Shown one piece after another: positions 8,876 to 17,606 of a stretch of DNA of 64,000 nucleotides. Every line of letters starts with the position of its first letter. Position 1 is the first letter of the stretch. The notes beneath the pieces were generated by a model. The model saw only the letters and a program-made list of their open reading frames with translations, made no database searches and was not told where the DNA came from. The position numbers and the translations under genes were made by a program. The DNA comes from Polynucleobacter sp. AP-Nino-20-G2 (GTDB taxonomy: Bacteria; Pseudomonadota; Gammaproteobacteria; Burkholderiales; Burkholderiaceae), in assembly GCF_018688235.1 (NCBI RefSeq), contig NZ_CP061313.1:1-64000 (forward strand), in the 5' to 3' direction.

Positions 8876-9796
8876 ATGTTTGAACTTCTTGGAATTACCC
8901 CACAAGGGCTGGTAGCCCAGCTCTTGGTGGGGCTTATCAATGGCTCGTTCTACGCCATATTGAGCTTGGGGTTGGCCATTATTTTTGGCCTTCTCAACAT
9001 TATTAATTTTTCACATGGTGCTCAGTACACCATGGGTGCGTTTATTGCCTGGATTGGGTTGACACAAGTTGGTCAGTGGCTTGGCTTTCCAGAGCTATCA
9101 ATTAATTATTGGTTTGCATTAATTCTTGTGCCGCTGGTGATGGCTGGTTTTGGTTTGATTCTAGAGCGCACGATGTTGCGTCGTCTTTACCATCTTGATC
9201 ATCTGTATGGCCTTCTGCTGACTTTTGGTTTGGCTTTAATTATTGAAGGCATGTTCCGTCATTGGTATGGAATTTCTGGCGAGAGCTATCCAGCCCCAGA
9301 GTTACTACAAGGCGCTATTCCGCTTGAGTCGATCGGCATCATTTTGCCCAAGTATCGATTGTGGGTGGTGGTTTCTTCTCTGGTGGTTTGTTTCTCAACC
9401 TGGTACGTTATCGAGAGAACAAAATTGGGTGCATATCTGCGCGCTGGAACAGAAAATCCAAAATTACTACAAGCATTTGGCATCAACGTTCCTTTGATGA
9501 TTTCCTTGGCCTATGCATATGGTGTGGGTCTTGCTGGTTTTGCTGGTGTATTAGCTGCGCCAATCTTTCAGGTGAATCCATTGATGGGTTCAAATCTGAT
9601 CATTGTTGTTTTTGCTGTGGTGGTTATTGGTGGAATGGGTTCCATTATGGGCTCCATTTTGACCGGTCTTGCCTTGGGTTTGGTTGAGGGCTTAACCAAA
9701 GTGTTTTATCCCGAAGCATCGGGCGTTGTCATTTTTGTGATCATGGCGATCGTGTTGTTGATTCGCCCCGCTGGACTTTTTGGCAGGGAGAAATAA
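8876..9796 (+). CDS. ABC transporter permease, LivH type
   Basis: Integral inner-membrane permease of 306 aa. It has hydrophobic helices throughout, the family opening LINGSFYAILSLGLAIIFGLLNIINFSHGAQYTMGA, and a C-terminal cytoplasmic-loop region VVVIGGMGSIMGSILTGLALG that contacts an ATPase. It forms the translocation pore with the LivM-type subunit that starts 2 bp downstream. It is the fourth gene of the importer operon. Confidence 0.93.
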   Translation: MFELLGITPQGLVAQLLVGLINGSFYAILSLGLAIIFGLLNIINFSHGAQYTMGAFIAWIGLTQVGQWLGFPELSINYWFALILVPLVMAGFGLILERTMLRRLYHLDHLYGLLLTFGLALIIEGMFRHWYGISGESYPAPELLQGAIPLESIGIILPKYRLWVVVSSLVVCFSTWYVIERTKLGAYLRAGTENPKLLQAFGINVPLMISLAYAYGVGLAGFAGVLAAPIFQVNPLMGSNLIIVVFAVVVIGGMGSIMGSILTGLALGLVEGLTKVFYPEASGVVIFVIMAIVLLIRPAGLFGREK

Positions 9797-9798
9797 AT

Positions 9799-10728
9799 AT
9801 GAATCCAAAATTGAAATTACTTTATGGCATTTTGGTTTTAATTGCCCTGCTTCTGCCTTTCCAAGATTTTATTTATCTAGTATTTGCAATGAAGGTGTTG
9901 TGCTTCGCACTCTTTGCGTGTGCATTTAATTTATTGCTTGGCTTTACTGGGCTGCTTTCTTTTGGTCATGCCGCATTCTTTGGTACCTCTGCTTACATTA
10001 CAGCTTATCTATGCAAGGAGTCCGGCCTTTCTCCAGAGGTTGGAATTATTTTAGGTGTTCTTGGTTCTGGCGCTCTTGGCTACTTAATTGGTTCATTGGC
10101 AATTCGCCGGCAAGGAATTTACTTTGCGATGGTCACCTTGGCCCTTTCTCAAATGGTGTACTTCCTTGCTGTTCAACTCCCCTTTACTGGTGGCGAGGAT
10201 GGTATTCAAGGTGTACCCCGTGGAATGTTGTTTGGCTTAATTGATCTAAAAGACGATGTAGCCATGTATTACTTTGTGTTGAGTGTGTTCTTGCTGGGGT
10301 TTGCATTAATCATGCGCACCGTCCACTCACCATTTGGCCAAGTATTGAAAGCCATTCGTGAAAATGAGCCGCGTGCAATTTCTTTGGGATATGACGTTGA
10401 CCGCTTCAAGTTAATTTCATTTGTGATTTCTGCTGCCCTGTCCGGTTTGGCTGGATCTATGAAATCTCTCGTGTTTCAGCTTGCAACTCTTACCGATGTT
10501 CATTGGCACATGTCTGGTGAGGTTGTATTGATGACCTTGCTTGGTGGCATGGGCACCATTCTTGGCCCCGTTGTTGGTGCCGGCATTGTTGTTGGTTTGC
10601 AGAACTATCTAGCTAACATTGGCTCCTGGAGCACGATTGCAACTGGCTTTATTTTTGTGATCTGTGTTTTGGCGTTTCGCCGAGGAGTGGTTGGTGAAAT
10701 TGCCCACCTTTTTAAAAATAAGCATTGA
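9799..10728 (+). CDS. ABC transporter permease, LivM type
   Basis: Second membrane subunit of the importer, 309 aa. It shows the LivM family segment FNLLLGFTGLLSFGHAAFFGTSAY near residue 40 and the ATPase-coupling loop GEVVLMTLLGGMGTILGPVVGAG near 240. The order ATPase-ATPase-receptor-permease-permease is complete. This is the last gene of the operon; a GC-rich hairpin follows at 10757-10780. Confidence 0.93.
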   Translation: MNPKLKLLYGILVLIALLLPFQDFIYLVFAMKVLCFALFACAFNLLLGFTGLLSFGHAAFFGTSAYITAYLCKESGLSPEVGIILGVLGSGALGYLIGSLAIRRQGIYFAMVTLALSQMVYFLAVQLPFTGGEDGIQGVPRGMLFGLIDLKDDVAMYYFVLSVFLLGFALIMRTVHSPFGQVLKAIRENEPRAISLGYDVDRFKLISFVISAALSGLAGSMKSLVFQLATLTDVHWHMSGEVVLMTLLGGMGTILGPVVGAGIVVGLQNYLANIGSWSTIATGFIFVICVLAFRRGVVGEIAHLFKNKH

Positions 10729-10756
10729 CTTTTATTTTTTGAAATTTAAGGTTTTT

Positions 10757-10780
10757 AGTACGGCGCCTCGGCGCCGTACT
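10757..10780. other. Perfect 11-bp inverted repeat after the importer operon
   Basis: AGTACGGCGCC and GGCGCCGTACT (10757-10767 and 10770-10780) are perfect complements separated by 2 nt. The downstream bases CGTTTAAGGGG form only a weak U-tract, so it could be an imperfect terminator for the ABC operon or an RNA-stability hairpin. A second, weaker hairpin (CAGCAAA...TTTGCTG) lies at 10811-10830. No gene is seen between 10729 and 10994. Confidence 0.5.
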
Positions 10781-10939
10781 CGTTTAAGGGGTTCCTCTTT
10801 CTTTTAAGCCCAGCAAAACTGACTTTGCTGTCCCCATCCTTGCTTGGCGCATGATTTAACTTAGAGAATTATAAAAAAGTCAATTAAAACAGTGACTTAC
10901 ATATAAACAATCTTGTTTTGGGGTGACTTGCTCTTTAAT

Positions 10940-10955
10940 TGTTTCACGTGAAACA
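10940..10955. promoter_or_regulatory. parS: parS centromere site 1, perfect 16-bp palindrome
   Basis: TGTTTCACGTGAAACA is identical to the bacterial parS consensus bound by ParB. It lies 39 bp upstream of mnmG, and parA and parB are encoded at 13600-15280. ParB loads here and spreads, using CTP, to build the segregation complex. The site also overlaps a candidate -35 element of the mnmG promoter. Confidence 0.95.
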
Positions 10956-10971
10956 TACAAAATGCTATGAT
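10942..10971 (+). promoter_or_regulatory. Candidate mnmG promoter overlapping parS
   Basis: TTTCAC (10942-10947) and TATGAT (10966-10971), 18 bp apart, form a plausible sigma-70 pair 24 bp before the mnmG ATG. The -35 hexamer lies inside parS site 1, so ParB binding could repress the mnmG-rsmG-parA-parB unit. The promoter itself is only predicted. Confidence 0.5.
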
Positions 10972-10994
10972 CATCGCCCTATCAGAGGCAAATT

Positions 10995-12920
10995 ATGCGT
11001 TATTCAAAGAACTTCGATGTCATTGTGGTTGGCGGCGGTCATGCTGGAACTGAAGCTGCGCTTGCGGCTGCGCGCATGGGATGCGACACCCTTTTAATTA
11101 CCCATAGCATTGAGAATTTGGGTGCCATGAGCTGTAACCCCTCTATTGGGGGTATTGGCAAGGGTCATCTAGTAAAAGAAATTGATGCCATGGGTGGGGC
11201 CATGGCTGCGGCCACTGATGAAGCGGGTATCCAGTTTAGGATCCTCAATTCCAGTAAGGGGCCAGCCGTGCGCGCAACCCGCGCCCAAGGCGATCGGATC
11301 CTCTATAAAGCCGCGATTCGACGTCGTCTAGAAAATCAGCAAAATCTGACTTTATTTCAGGCTGCGGTGGATGACCTTTTGGTTCAGGGTGATGAGGTCC
11401 AGGGTGTGGTCACCCAGATGGGCCTAGAGTTTTTTGCCAAGAAAGTAGTGTTGACTGCCGGCACCTTTTTGGATGGCAAGATCCATGTGGGCTTAAATAA
11501 CTATGCCGGCGGACGTGCAGGCGACCCTGCATCTGTTTCATTGTCGGCCAGATTAAAAGAATTAAAGCTTCCACAGGGAAGATTAAAGACGGGTACTCCA
11601 CCTCGGATTGATGGCCGAACGATTGATTTCTCCGTCATGCTTGAGCAGCCCGGTGATCTGGACCCTGTGCCGGTTTTTTCTTACCTAGGCCGCCCGGAGC
11701 AACATCCCAAGCAAGTTCCTTGCTGGATTTCCCATACCAATGAGCAGACCCATGACATTATTCGGGGTGGCTTAGATCGCTCCCCAATGTACACAGGCGT
11801 TATTGAGGGTGTAGGTCCCCGCTACTGCCCTTCTATTGAAGACAAAATTCATCGTTTTGCCTCCCGAAATAGCCATCAGATCTTTTTGGAGCCAGAGGGG
11901 TTAACAACCAATGAGTTCTATCCAAACGGGATATCAACCAGCCTCCCCTTTGATGTCCAGTGGGATTTAGTGCGGAGTATCCGCGGCCTAGAGTCTGCTG
12001 TGATTGTGCGCCCAGGATATGCAATTGAGTACGACTTCTTTGACCCTCGGCACCTTCGTCATAGCCTGGAGACCAGAGCAATTGCAGGCCTGTACTTTGC
12101 AGGCCAAATTAACGGGACCACAGGATATGAAGAGGCTGCGGCCCAAGGGATGCTCGCGGGTATTAACGCCGGCCTTGCCTCACAAGGCAAGGAACCTTGG
12201 CTACCAAAGCGGAGTGAATCCTATATTGGCGTTCTTGTAGACGACCTCATTACCTTGGGAGTTCAAGAGCCTTATCGCATGTTTACGAGCAGAGCTGAGT
12301 ATCGCCTTAGCCTTCGTGAAGATAACGCGGATATGCGCTTAACAACAATTGGTCGCGAACTTGGGTTGGTGGATGACTATCGTTGGAATGTATTTTGCAG
12401 AAAACAAGAGGCTGTTTCACGTGAAACATCTCGTTTGCAAGATATTTGGATTGGGCCAAAGCATGGTTCTGCGCAGGCTATTGCGGGCCTCTTGGGTCAA
12501 GAGCTATCTCACGAATGTAGTTTGGCTGATATTTTGCGGCGTCCAGGCGTTAGTTATGAGGCGATAACGGGCCTCGCTGATCGCATGTGGGCCCCGGAAA
12601 CCCTGGACGATGATTTGGGTTTAGCGCAGCAGATTGCCGACCAAGTAGAAATTTCTATTAAATATCAAGGGTATATAGATAGACAGGCGGTAGAAATTGC
12701 CCGCCAGGAACATAATGAGTCTTTCCCCCTTCCGGATTCGCTCGACTACACCCAGGTGCTCGGATTGTCTAAAGAGGTGCAGCAAAAGCTCAACTTACAC
12801 AAGCCCAGCACTCTCGGCCAAGCCGGCAGAATTTCAGGGGTAACACCAGCTGCACTATCTTTGTTGTTGGTGCACCTTAAAAAAGGTTTGGGCCGAACCC
12901 AAGAGCAAGCGCATGAGTAA
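10995..12920 (+). CDS. mnmG: tRNA uridine-5-carboxymethylaminomethyl modification enzyme MnmG (GidA)
   Basis: MnmG works with MnmE, using FAD, to install (carboxymethyl)aminomethyl groups on U34 of several tRNAs. The 641-aa protein shows the FAD-binding GGGHAGTEAA near residue 13, the family motif MSCNPSIGGIGKGHL near 46, and the C-terminal region ending in the SGVTPAALSLLLVHLKK MnmE/tRNA-binding segment. The gene carries a perfect parS inside it (12413-12428). It overlaps rsmG by 8 bp. Confidence 0.97.
   Translation: MRYSKNFDVIVVGGGHAGTEAALAAARMGCDTLLITHSIENLGAMSCNPSIGGIGKGHLVKEIDAMGGAMAAATDEAGIQFRILNSSKGPAVRATRAQGDRILYKAAIRRRLENQQNLTLFQAAVDDLLVQGDEVQGVVTQMGLEFFAKKVVLTAGTFLDGKIHVGLNNYAGGRAGDPASVSLSARLKELKLPQGRLKTGTPPRIDGRTIDFSVMLEQPGDLDPVPVFSYLGRPEQHPKQVPCWISHTNEQTHDIIRGGLDRSPMYTGVIEGVGPRYCPSIEDKIHRFASRNSHQIFLEPEGLTTNEFYPNGISTSLPFDVQWDLVRSIRGLESAVIVRPGYAIEYDFFDPRHLRHSLETRAIAGLYFAGQINGTTGYEEAAAQGMLAGINAGLASQGKEPWLPKRSESYIGVLVDDLITLGVQEPYRMFTSRAEYRLSLREDNADMRLTTIGRELGLVDDYRWNVFCRKQEAVSRETSRLQDIWIGPKHGSAQAIAGLLGQELSHECSLADILRRPGVSYEAITGLADRMWAPETLDDDLGLAQQIADQVEISIKYQGYIDRQAVEIARQEHNESFPLPDSLDYTQVLGLSKEVQQKLNLHKPSTLGQAGRISGVTPAALSLLLVHLKKGLGRTQEQAHE
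12413..12428. promoter_or_regulatory. parS: parS site 2, inside mnmG
   Basis: A second exact TGTTTCACGTGAAACA lies within the mnmG reading frame, where it encodes part of AVSRETS. It sits about 1.2 kb before parA and 1.47 kb after site 1. An exact 16-bp match inside a gene is very unlikely by chance and implies dual selection on protein and centromere sequence. Confidence 0.93.
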
Positions 12921-13575
12921 TGAGTTATTGGCTTTGGGAATTGGGGATTTGGGCTTAAGCCTGAGCCCTGAAAATATTGCCAATTTAGAAGTCTTTTTGC
13001 AAGAAATGAGCCGCTGGAATCGAGTTCATAACCTCACCGCTATTGAGGGTGAAAAAAACGCTATACATCTGCATCTTATTGATTCTATTGCAGTTTTACC
13101 AATAATGCGCCAATTTTTGTCGCAGAAAACACCTCAGATTGCCGATTTAGGCTCTGGCGGTGGCCTACCCGCGATTCCGATTGCAATTCTCGAGCCCGAT
13201 TGGCATTTAACCTTGATTGAAGCAATTCGTAAGAAGACTGCTTTTTTGCAACATGTGCGGGGAAGATTGGGTTTGAAGAATGTTGAGGTATTGAGTGAAC
13301 GTGTAGAGGCGGTAGCGAAAAATAAGCCGGGTCAGTTTGATGCCGTTATTTCTAGGGCGTTTACTAATCTTGCCCATTTTTTGGAGCTATCTTTGCCTCT
13401 CTTGAAGCCAGATGGCTTGGTGTTTGCAATGAAAGCAAAGCGCGCTGATGAAGAGCTTCAAGAGGTGTCCATGGACAGATGGCGTCTGATTGCTGATGAG
13501 CCCCTTCATATCCCAAACTTAGCGGTGGAGAGGCGCCTTTTGGTGCTATCCCCCGTGAGAAAATTACCCCTTTAA
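12913..13575 (+). CDS. rsmG: 16S rRNA (guanine527-N7)-methyltransferase RsmG (GidB)
   Basis: RsmG methylates G527 of 16S rRNA using SAM. The 220-aa protein has a Rossmann methyltransferase fold with the SAM loop DLGSGGGLPAIPIAI near residue 77, preceded by the family segment RWNRVHNLTAI, and ISRAFTNL in the middle. Its ATG overlaps the 3' end of mnmG, and parA follows after 24 bp, as in many bacteria. Confidence 0.96.
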   Translation: MSNELLALGIGDLGLSLSPENIANLEVFLQEMSRWNRVHNLTAIEGEKNAIHLHLIDSIAVLPIMRQFLSQKTPQIADLGSGGGLPAIPIAILEPDWHLTLIEAIRKKTAFLQHVRGRLGLKNVEVLSERVEAVAKNKPGQFDAVISRAFTNLAHFLELSLPLLKPDGLVFAMKAKRADEELQEVSMDRWRLIADEPLHIPNLAVERRLLVLSPVRKLPL

Positions 13576-13599
13576 GGCGAGACATTTTAAAGAAAAACC

Positions 13600-14370
13600 A
13601 TGGCGAAAATATTCTGTATTGCTAATCAAAAAGGCGGTGTTGGGAAAACCACAACCGCTGTGAATTTGGCCGCCGGTTTGGCTGGACACCAACAACGGGT
13701 TTTGTTGGTTGATTTGGATCCTCAAGGAAATGCCACAATGGGATCTGGCATTGAAAAAGCAGATCTCAATACTAGCGTCTATCAAGTGTTAATTGGATTG
13801 TCGTCAGTGCAAGAATGTGCGCAGCGGTGCGAGAGTTCTGGCTACGATGTCTTGCCAGCAAATCGTGACTTAGCTGGCGCTGAAATTGAATTAGTAGATT
13901 TGGATTCTCGTGAGCAGCGCTTAAAAGATGCGCTTGCTGTTGTCGCAAATGATTACGACTTTATTCTGATTGACTGCCCTCCTGCGTTGTCATTGTTAAC
14001 GCTCAATGGTTTGTGTGCGGCCAATGGTGTGATTGTTCCAATGCAATGTGAATACTTTGCGTTGGAGGGTCTATCGGATTTGGTGAATACTATCAAACAA
14101 GTTCACGCAAATTTAAATCCGGACTTAGTCATCATTGGTTTGCTACGTGTGATGTTTGATTCACGCATGACCTTGCAACAACAAGTTTCAGAACAGTTGC
14201 TAGAACACTTTGGCGATAAAGTATTTAAGACCATCATTCCGCGGAACGTTCGACTGGCAGAGGCTCCATCCTATGGGCTTCCTGGGGTGGCGTTTGATAA
14301 ATCATCGCGTGGCGCAAAAGCGTACTTAGAGTTTGGTGCGGAAATGATTGAACGTATCAAGCAGATGTAA
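13600..14370 (+). CDS. parA: Chromosome partitioning ATPase ParA
   Basis: ParA is a Walker-type ATPase that binds the nucleoid and moves ParB-parS complexes apart. The 256-aa protein starts MAKIFCIANQKGGVGKTTTA, containing the deviant Walker A with the signature lysine (KGGVGKTT). DLDPQGNAT (Walker A') and LIDCPPALSLLT (Walker B) follow. It is the short chromosomal type without an N-terminal helix-turn-helix. The gene is followed by parB after 22 bp. Confidence 0.97.
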   Translation: MAKIFCIANQKGGVGKTTTAVNLAAGLAGHQQRVLLVDLDPQGNATMGSGIEKADLNTSVYQVLIGLSSVQECAQRCESSGYDVLPANRDLAGAEIELVDLDSREQRLKDALAVVANDYDFILIDCPPALSLLTLNGLCAANGVIVPMQCEYFALEGLSDLVNTIKQVHANLNPDLVIIGLLRVMFDSRMTLQQQVSEQLLEHFGDKVFKTIIPRNVRLAEAPSYGLPGVAFDKSSRGAKAYLEFGAEMIERIKQM

Positions 14371-14392
14371 CTCTCGGGAATAATAAAAAATT

Positions 14393-15280
14393 ATGGTTGC
14401 AATAAAGAAAAAAGGTTTGGGTCGTGGACTCGAGGCGTTGCTTGGTGATAAGGCGCAAAAAGAAAATTCAGTCGAGATCAATCGTCTGCCACTTACAGCA
14501 TTGCAGGCAGGAAAGTATCAGCCACGCCAAAAGATGGAAGTGAGTGCACTGCAGGAGTTAGCAGAAAGCATTCGTGAGCAAGGGGTAATGCAACCGTTGT
14601 TGGTGCGTCTAGTTGCTCCGGGTAAATATGAAATTATTGCTGGTGAGCGACGCTTTCGTGCGGCAACTTTAGCGGGCTTAAAAGAGGTGCCAGTTTTAGT
14701 ATCGGGCGCAGATGATCAGGCTGCCGCAGCAATGGCCTTGGTTGAAAATATGCAGCGCGAAGATTTAAATCCGCTGGAAGAATCTCAGGGCCTTGCAAGG
14801 TTGATTGAAGAGTTCGGCTTTACACATGAACAAGCTGCAAAAGCGGTGGGCAAATCGCGTAGCGCTATTACCAATTTGTTGCGCTTAAGTCAGCTGGCAA
14901 AACCGGTGCAGGCAATGCTCTTGGCGGGTGAAATTGACATGGGTCATGCGCGCGCATTGCTTTCGCTTCCTGGGGCCAGCCAGGTTGCCTTGGCGCAAAG
15001 AATTGCAGCCCAAGGCCTCTCTGTGCGAGAGGCCGAAAGAATGTCTGCTGCTCTAGCGCTCGCCGGCGGTCAGATTGGGGACAAAAAAGCGAAAACCAAG
15101 ACTGATGGCGGTGCCCCAAGTCGAGACCCGGATATGCGTCGTTTAACCCAAGAAATTGCTGATTTAATCGGTTTAAACGCAGAATTTAAGTTCAAGGGAA
15201 GGGGTGGCGAGTTGAGAATTCGCTTTAGCCAATTCGACGAGCTGGATTCTTTGTTAAAAAAGCTAGGCGTCGAGGCTTAA
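14393..15280 (+). CDS. parB: Chromosome partitioning protein ParB (CTPase)
   Basis: ParB binds parS and slides along DNA as a CTP-dependent clamp. The 295-aa protein opens KKKGLGRGLEALLG, the ParA-stimulating N-terminus. It has the CTP-binding motifs YQPRQ and GERRFRAA near residues 43 and 84, the helix-turn-helix TNLLRLSQL, and a C-terminal dimerisation domain. Two perfect parS sites lie upstream at 10940 and 12413. Confidence 0.97.
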   Translation: MVAIKKKGLGRGLEALLGDKAQKENSVEINRLPLTALQAGKYQPRQKMEVSALQELAESIREQGVMQPLLVRLVAPGKYEIIAGERRFRAATLAGLKEVPVLVSGADDQAAAAMALVENMQREDLNPLEESQGLARLIEEFGFTHEQAAKAVGKSRSAITNLLRLSQLAKPVQAMLLAGEIDMGHARALLSLPGASQVALAQRIAAQGLSVREAERMSAALALAGGQIGDKKAKTKTDGGAPSRDPDMRRLTQEIADLIGLNAEFKFKGRGGELRIRFSQFDELDSLLKKLGVEA

Positions 15281-15307
15281 AAGTCTTTGGAAATGACCCT
15301 AAAACAT

Positions 15308-15336
15308 TTGACCTATTGCAGTGCACACATTAAACT
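15308..15336 (+). promoter_or_regulatory. Candidate atp operon promoter
   Basis: TTGACC (15308-15313) and TAAACT (15331-15336) are 17 bp apart in the short gap between parB and atpI. The TTG start of atpI at 15349 follows the -10 by 12 bp, so the transcript would have almost no 5' leader if this is used. It is predicted from hexamers only. Confidence 0.45.
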
Positions 15337-15348
15337 CACGGGGCTAAA

Positions 15349-15843
15349 TTGATTCCTCAAAAAAATCGATTTTCCGAGGTAAATGAGTGGGATGATCCCG
15401 AAGAAGAGGTGTATCGGGTTTTCAGTAAGGCGGAAATGGCAGCGCTGCAAGCTAGCAACGCCGTTAAACACCCCCCACTGTCGCCTTGGAAAATTTTGGC
15501 CGCACAATTGCTTGTTACCGTGCTTAGTATGGTGATTTGGTCATATTTTGGGGAGCCGGAAGGGGTAAGCGTTTATACTCAGTCGGCCTTTTTAGGTGGT
15601 TTAATTAGCGTCTTGCCGTCAGCCTTGTTTTTAATAAGGCTGGAATTAGCAAAAAAATCGCAAATATTGAATCCAGGGAATTTTTTGGCAGCATTGGTTT
15701 CGGGTGAATTTATCAAAATTGCCGTGACCTTAATGCTGTTTTTGGGGGTTGCTTATTTGATCCCGGGTGTGCTTTGGGTCCCATTGTTGGTGACTTATGT
15801 GCTCACCCTGAAGTGTGTGTGGCTAGCGTGGTTTTGGCGCTAA
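15349..15843 (+). CDS. atpI: ATP synthase subunit I (AtpI)
   Basis: A 164-aa protein with a charged N-terminus (about 1-45) followed by four hydrophobic segments. It is recognised mainly by position as the first gene of the atp operon and by its AtpI-like membrane layout. AtpI assists c-ring assembly and is poorly conserved. The start used is TTG at 15349 (MIPQKNRF); its ribosome site is weak. The C-terminus ends LKCVWLAWFWR. Confidence 0.75.
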   Translation: MIPQKNRFSEVNEWDDPEEEVYRVFSKAEMAALQASNAVKHPPLSPWKILAAQLLVTVLSMVIWSYFGEPEGVSVYTQSAFLGGLISVLPSALFLIRLELAKKSQILNPGNFLAALVSGEFIKIAVTLMLFLGVAYLIPGVLWVPLLVTYVLTLKCVWLAWFWR

Positions 15844-15882
15844 AAGTAATAAATGAGATTGAACCAAAGGACTAGTTAAGAG

Positions 15883-16758
15883 ATGTCTAGCGAAGTAAAC
15901 CAAGCCCACGCGGCAGCCGAGCAAATGACGCCAACAGCGTACATTTCTGAGCACTTACAAAACCTCACTAATACAGGTGGACCACAGTCGTCCATTATTG
16001 ATTTCAGCATCATCAATTTAGATACTATTTTCTGGGCGTCCCTCATGGGGCTCTTGTCAGTGTTTGTTTTGTTGATCGCAGCACGTCGCGCAACTCCAGG
16101 CGTTCCCGGCCGTTTCCAGTGTTTTGTAGAAATGATTGTGGAAATGGTTGATACGCAAGCTAAGAGCATTGTTCACGGCAATCGCACTTTTATTGCGCCG
16201 CTCGCATTGTTCGTATTCTTTTGGATCATCCTCCTCAATACGCTTGACTTAATCCCGGTGGATTGGGTTTTGGGTGTAAACCACTTTATTGAAAGCTTCG
16301 GCGTTCATGTTCCGCATCACAGACTAGTGCCAACAACTGACCTCAATGCCACTATGGGCATGTCCATGTCTGTCTTGGTCCTGGTTTTCTTCTATAGCTT
16401 CAAAGTTAAGGGTTTTGGCGGCTTTTTACATGAGCTCGTTTCCGCACCCTTTGGTGCTAAGTGGTATTTAGCGCCATTTAACCTCGCTTTGAACATCATC
16501 GAATATCTTGCAAAAGGCGTTTCTTTGGGAATGCGACTGTTTGGCAATATGTATGCCGGCGAGTTGGTTTTCTTGTTGATCGCATTGCTAGGTAGTGTGT
16601 GGACATTTAATTTAGATTTATCCCTGTTCGGATTGGTGGGCCATGTTATTGCTGGATCAGCCTGGGCCATCTTCCACATTTTGGTTATCTTGTTGCAAGC
16701 CTTTATTTTCATGATGTTGACTTTGGTCTACATCGGGCAAGCGCATAGCCATCACTAA
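15883..16758 (+). CDS. atpB: ATP synthase Fo subunit a
   Basis: Subunit a forms the proton half-channels against the c-ring. The 291-aa membrane protein carries the essential arginine in the conserved helix region AKGVSLGMRLFGNMYAGE near residue 215-232, and the C-terminal helix LQAFIFMMLTLVYIGQAHSHH. It is the second gene of the atp operon. Confidence 0.96.
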   Translation: MSSEVNQAHAAAEQMTPTAYISEHLQNLTNTGGPQSSIIDFSIINLDTIFWASLMGLLSVFVLLIAARRATPGVPGRFQCFVEMIVEMVDTQAKSIVHGNRTFIAPLALFVFFWIILLNTLDLIPVDWVLGVNHFIESFGVHVPHHRLVPTTDLNATMGMSMSVLVLVFFYSFKVKGFGGFLHELVSAPFGAKWYLAPFNLALNIIEYLAKGVSLGMRLFGNMYAGELVFLLIALLGSVWTFNLDLSLFGLVGHVIAGSAWAIFHILVILLQAFIFMMLTLVYIGQAHSHH

Positions 16759-16804
16759 GATTTTTTATTTTTAACTTATCTCTTTAACTTCAGGAGTCAG
16801 CAAC

Positions 16805-17071
16805 ATGCAACAATTTCTCGCAAACATTCAAGGTTTCACAGCAATCGCTATCGGTATCATCATCGGCCTCGGCGCGATTGGTGCTTGTTTAGGTATTGCA
16901 TTGATGGGCGGTAAGTACATCGAAGCTTGTGCACGTCAACCAGAATTGATGGAGCCACTCCAAACTAAGATGTTCCTTTTGGCTGGTTTGATCGATGCTG
17001 CGTTCTTGATCGGCGTTGGTGTGGCAATGTTGTTTGCTTTCGCAAACCCACTGCTCGCAGTTATTAAGTAA
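16805..17071 (+). CDS. atpE: ATP synthase Fo subunit c
   Basis: The 88-aa hairpin protein makes the proton-driven rotor ring. Two hydrophobic helices flank the polar loop ARQPE (residues 43-47). The proton-carrying carboxylate is Asp64 in LIDAAFLIG. Helix 1 lacks the sodium-site pattern, so proton coupling is expected. An AGGAG ribosome site precedes it, fitting the high copy number of subunit c. Confidence 0.97.
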   Translation: MQQFLANIQGFTAIAIGIIIGLGAIGACLGIALMGGKYIEACARQPELMEPLQTKMFLLAGLIDAAFLIGVGVAMLFAFANPLLAVIK

Positions 17072-17134
17072 TTGTTTTGGCGTGGATGACCACCGGGTCA
17101 TCCAACCGTTCTCAACAATACTGAAAGGAATATC

Positions 17135-17605
17135 GTGAATCTGAACGCGACCCTATTCGCGCAAATGATCGTTTTCTTCGTCTTATGGTGGGTTGTTGCA
17201 CGCTTTGTGTGGCCACCGCTAGTTAAGGCGCTAGATGAGCGTTCAAGCAAAATTGCCGATGGCTTAGCTGCCGCCGAGCGTGGTAAAGAAGCACTCGCAT
17301 TGGCAAGCAATGAAGCAGAGCAAGAATTAACTAAAGCACGCCAAGAAGGTGTGCAGCGTGTTGCAGAAGCAGAAAAACGTGCGCAAATGTCCGCTGAAGA
17401 AATTCGCGTCAATGCACAAGCTGAAGCTGCTCGCATCATTTCTCAAGCTAAGCAAGATGCAGATCAACAAGTGACTCGCGCCCGTGAAGTGTTGCGCGCC
17501 GAAGTGGCTTTGTTAGCTGTTAAAGGTGCCGAGCAAATTTTGCGTCGCGAAGTTGATGCAAAAGCTCACGGCGCATTGCTTGATCAACTAAAGGCAGAAC
17601 TTTGA
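17135..17605 (+). CDS. atpF: ATP synthase Fo subunit b
   Basis: The peripheral stalk subunit, 156 aa. One N-terminal membrane helix (about 5-27) is followed by a long alanine/glutamate-rich coiled coil, ending LLDQLKAEL. The start is GTG at 17135, preceded by GAAAGGA. Only one base separates it from atpH. Confidence 0.95.
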   Translation: MNLNATLFAQMIVFFVLWWVVARFVWPPLVKALDERSSKIADGLAAAERGKEALALASNEAEQELTKARQEGVQRVAEAEKRAQMSAEEIRVNAQAEAARIISQAKQDADQQVTRAREVLRAEVALLAVKGAEQILRREVDAKAHGALLDQLKAEL

Positions 17606-17606
17606 T

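Noticed and set aside
9361..9687. A 108-aa out-of-frame open frame inside the LivH-type permease gene
   Set aside because: It is rich in Trp, Cys and Gly as expected when hydrophobic codons are read out of frame, and has no independent ribosome site.
10757..10780. Firm terminator call for the GC-rich palindrome after the importer operon
   Set aside because: There is no proper U-tract, so it is listed only as an inverted repeat.
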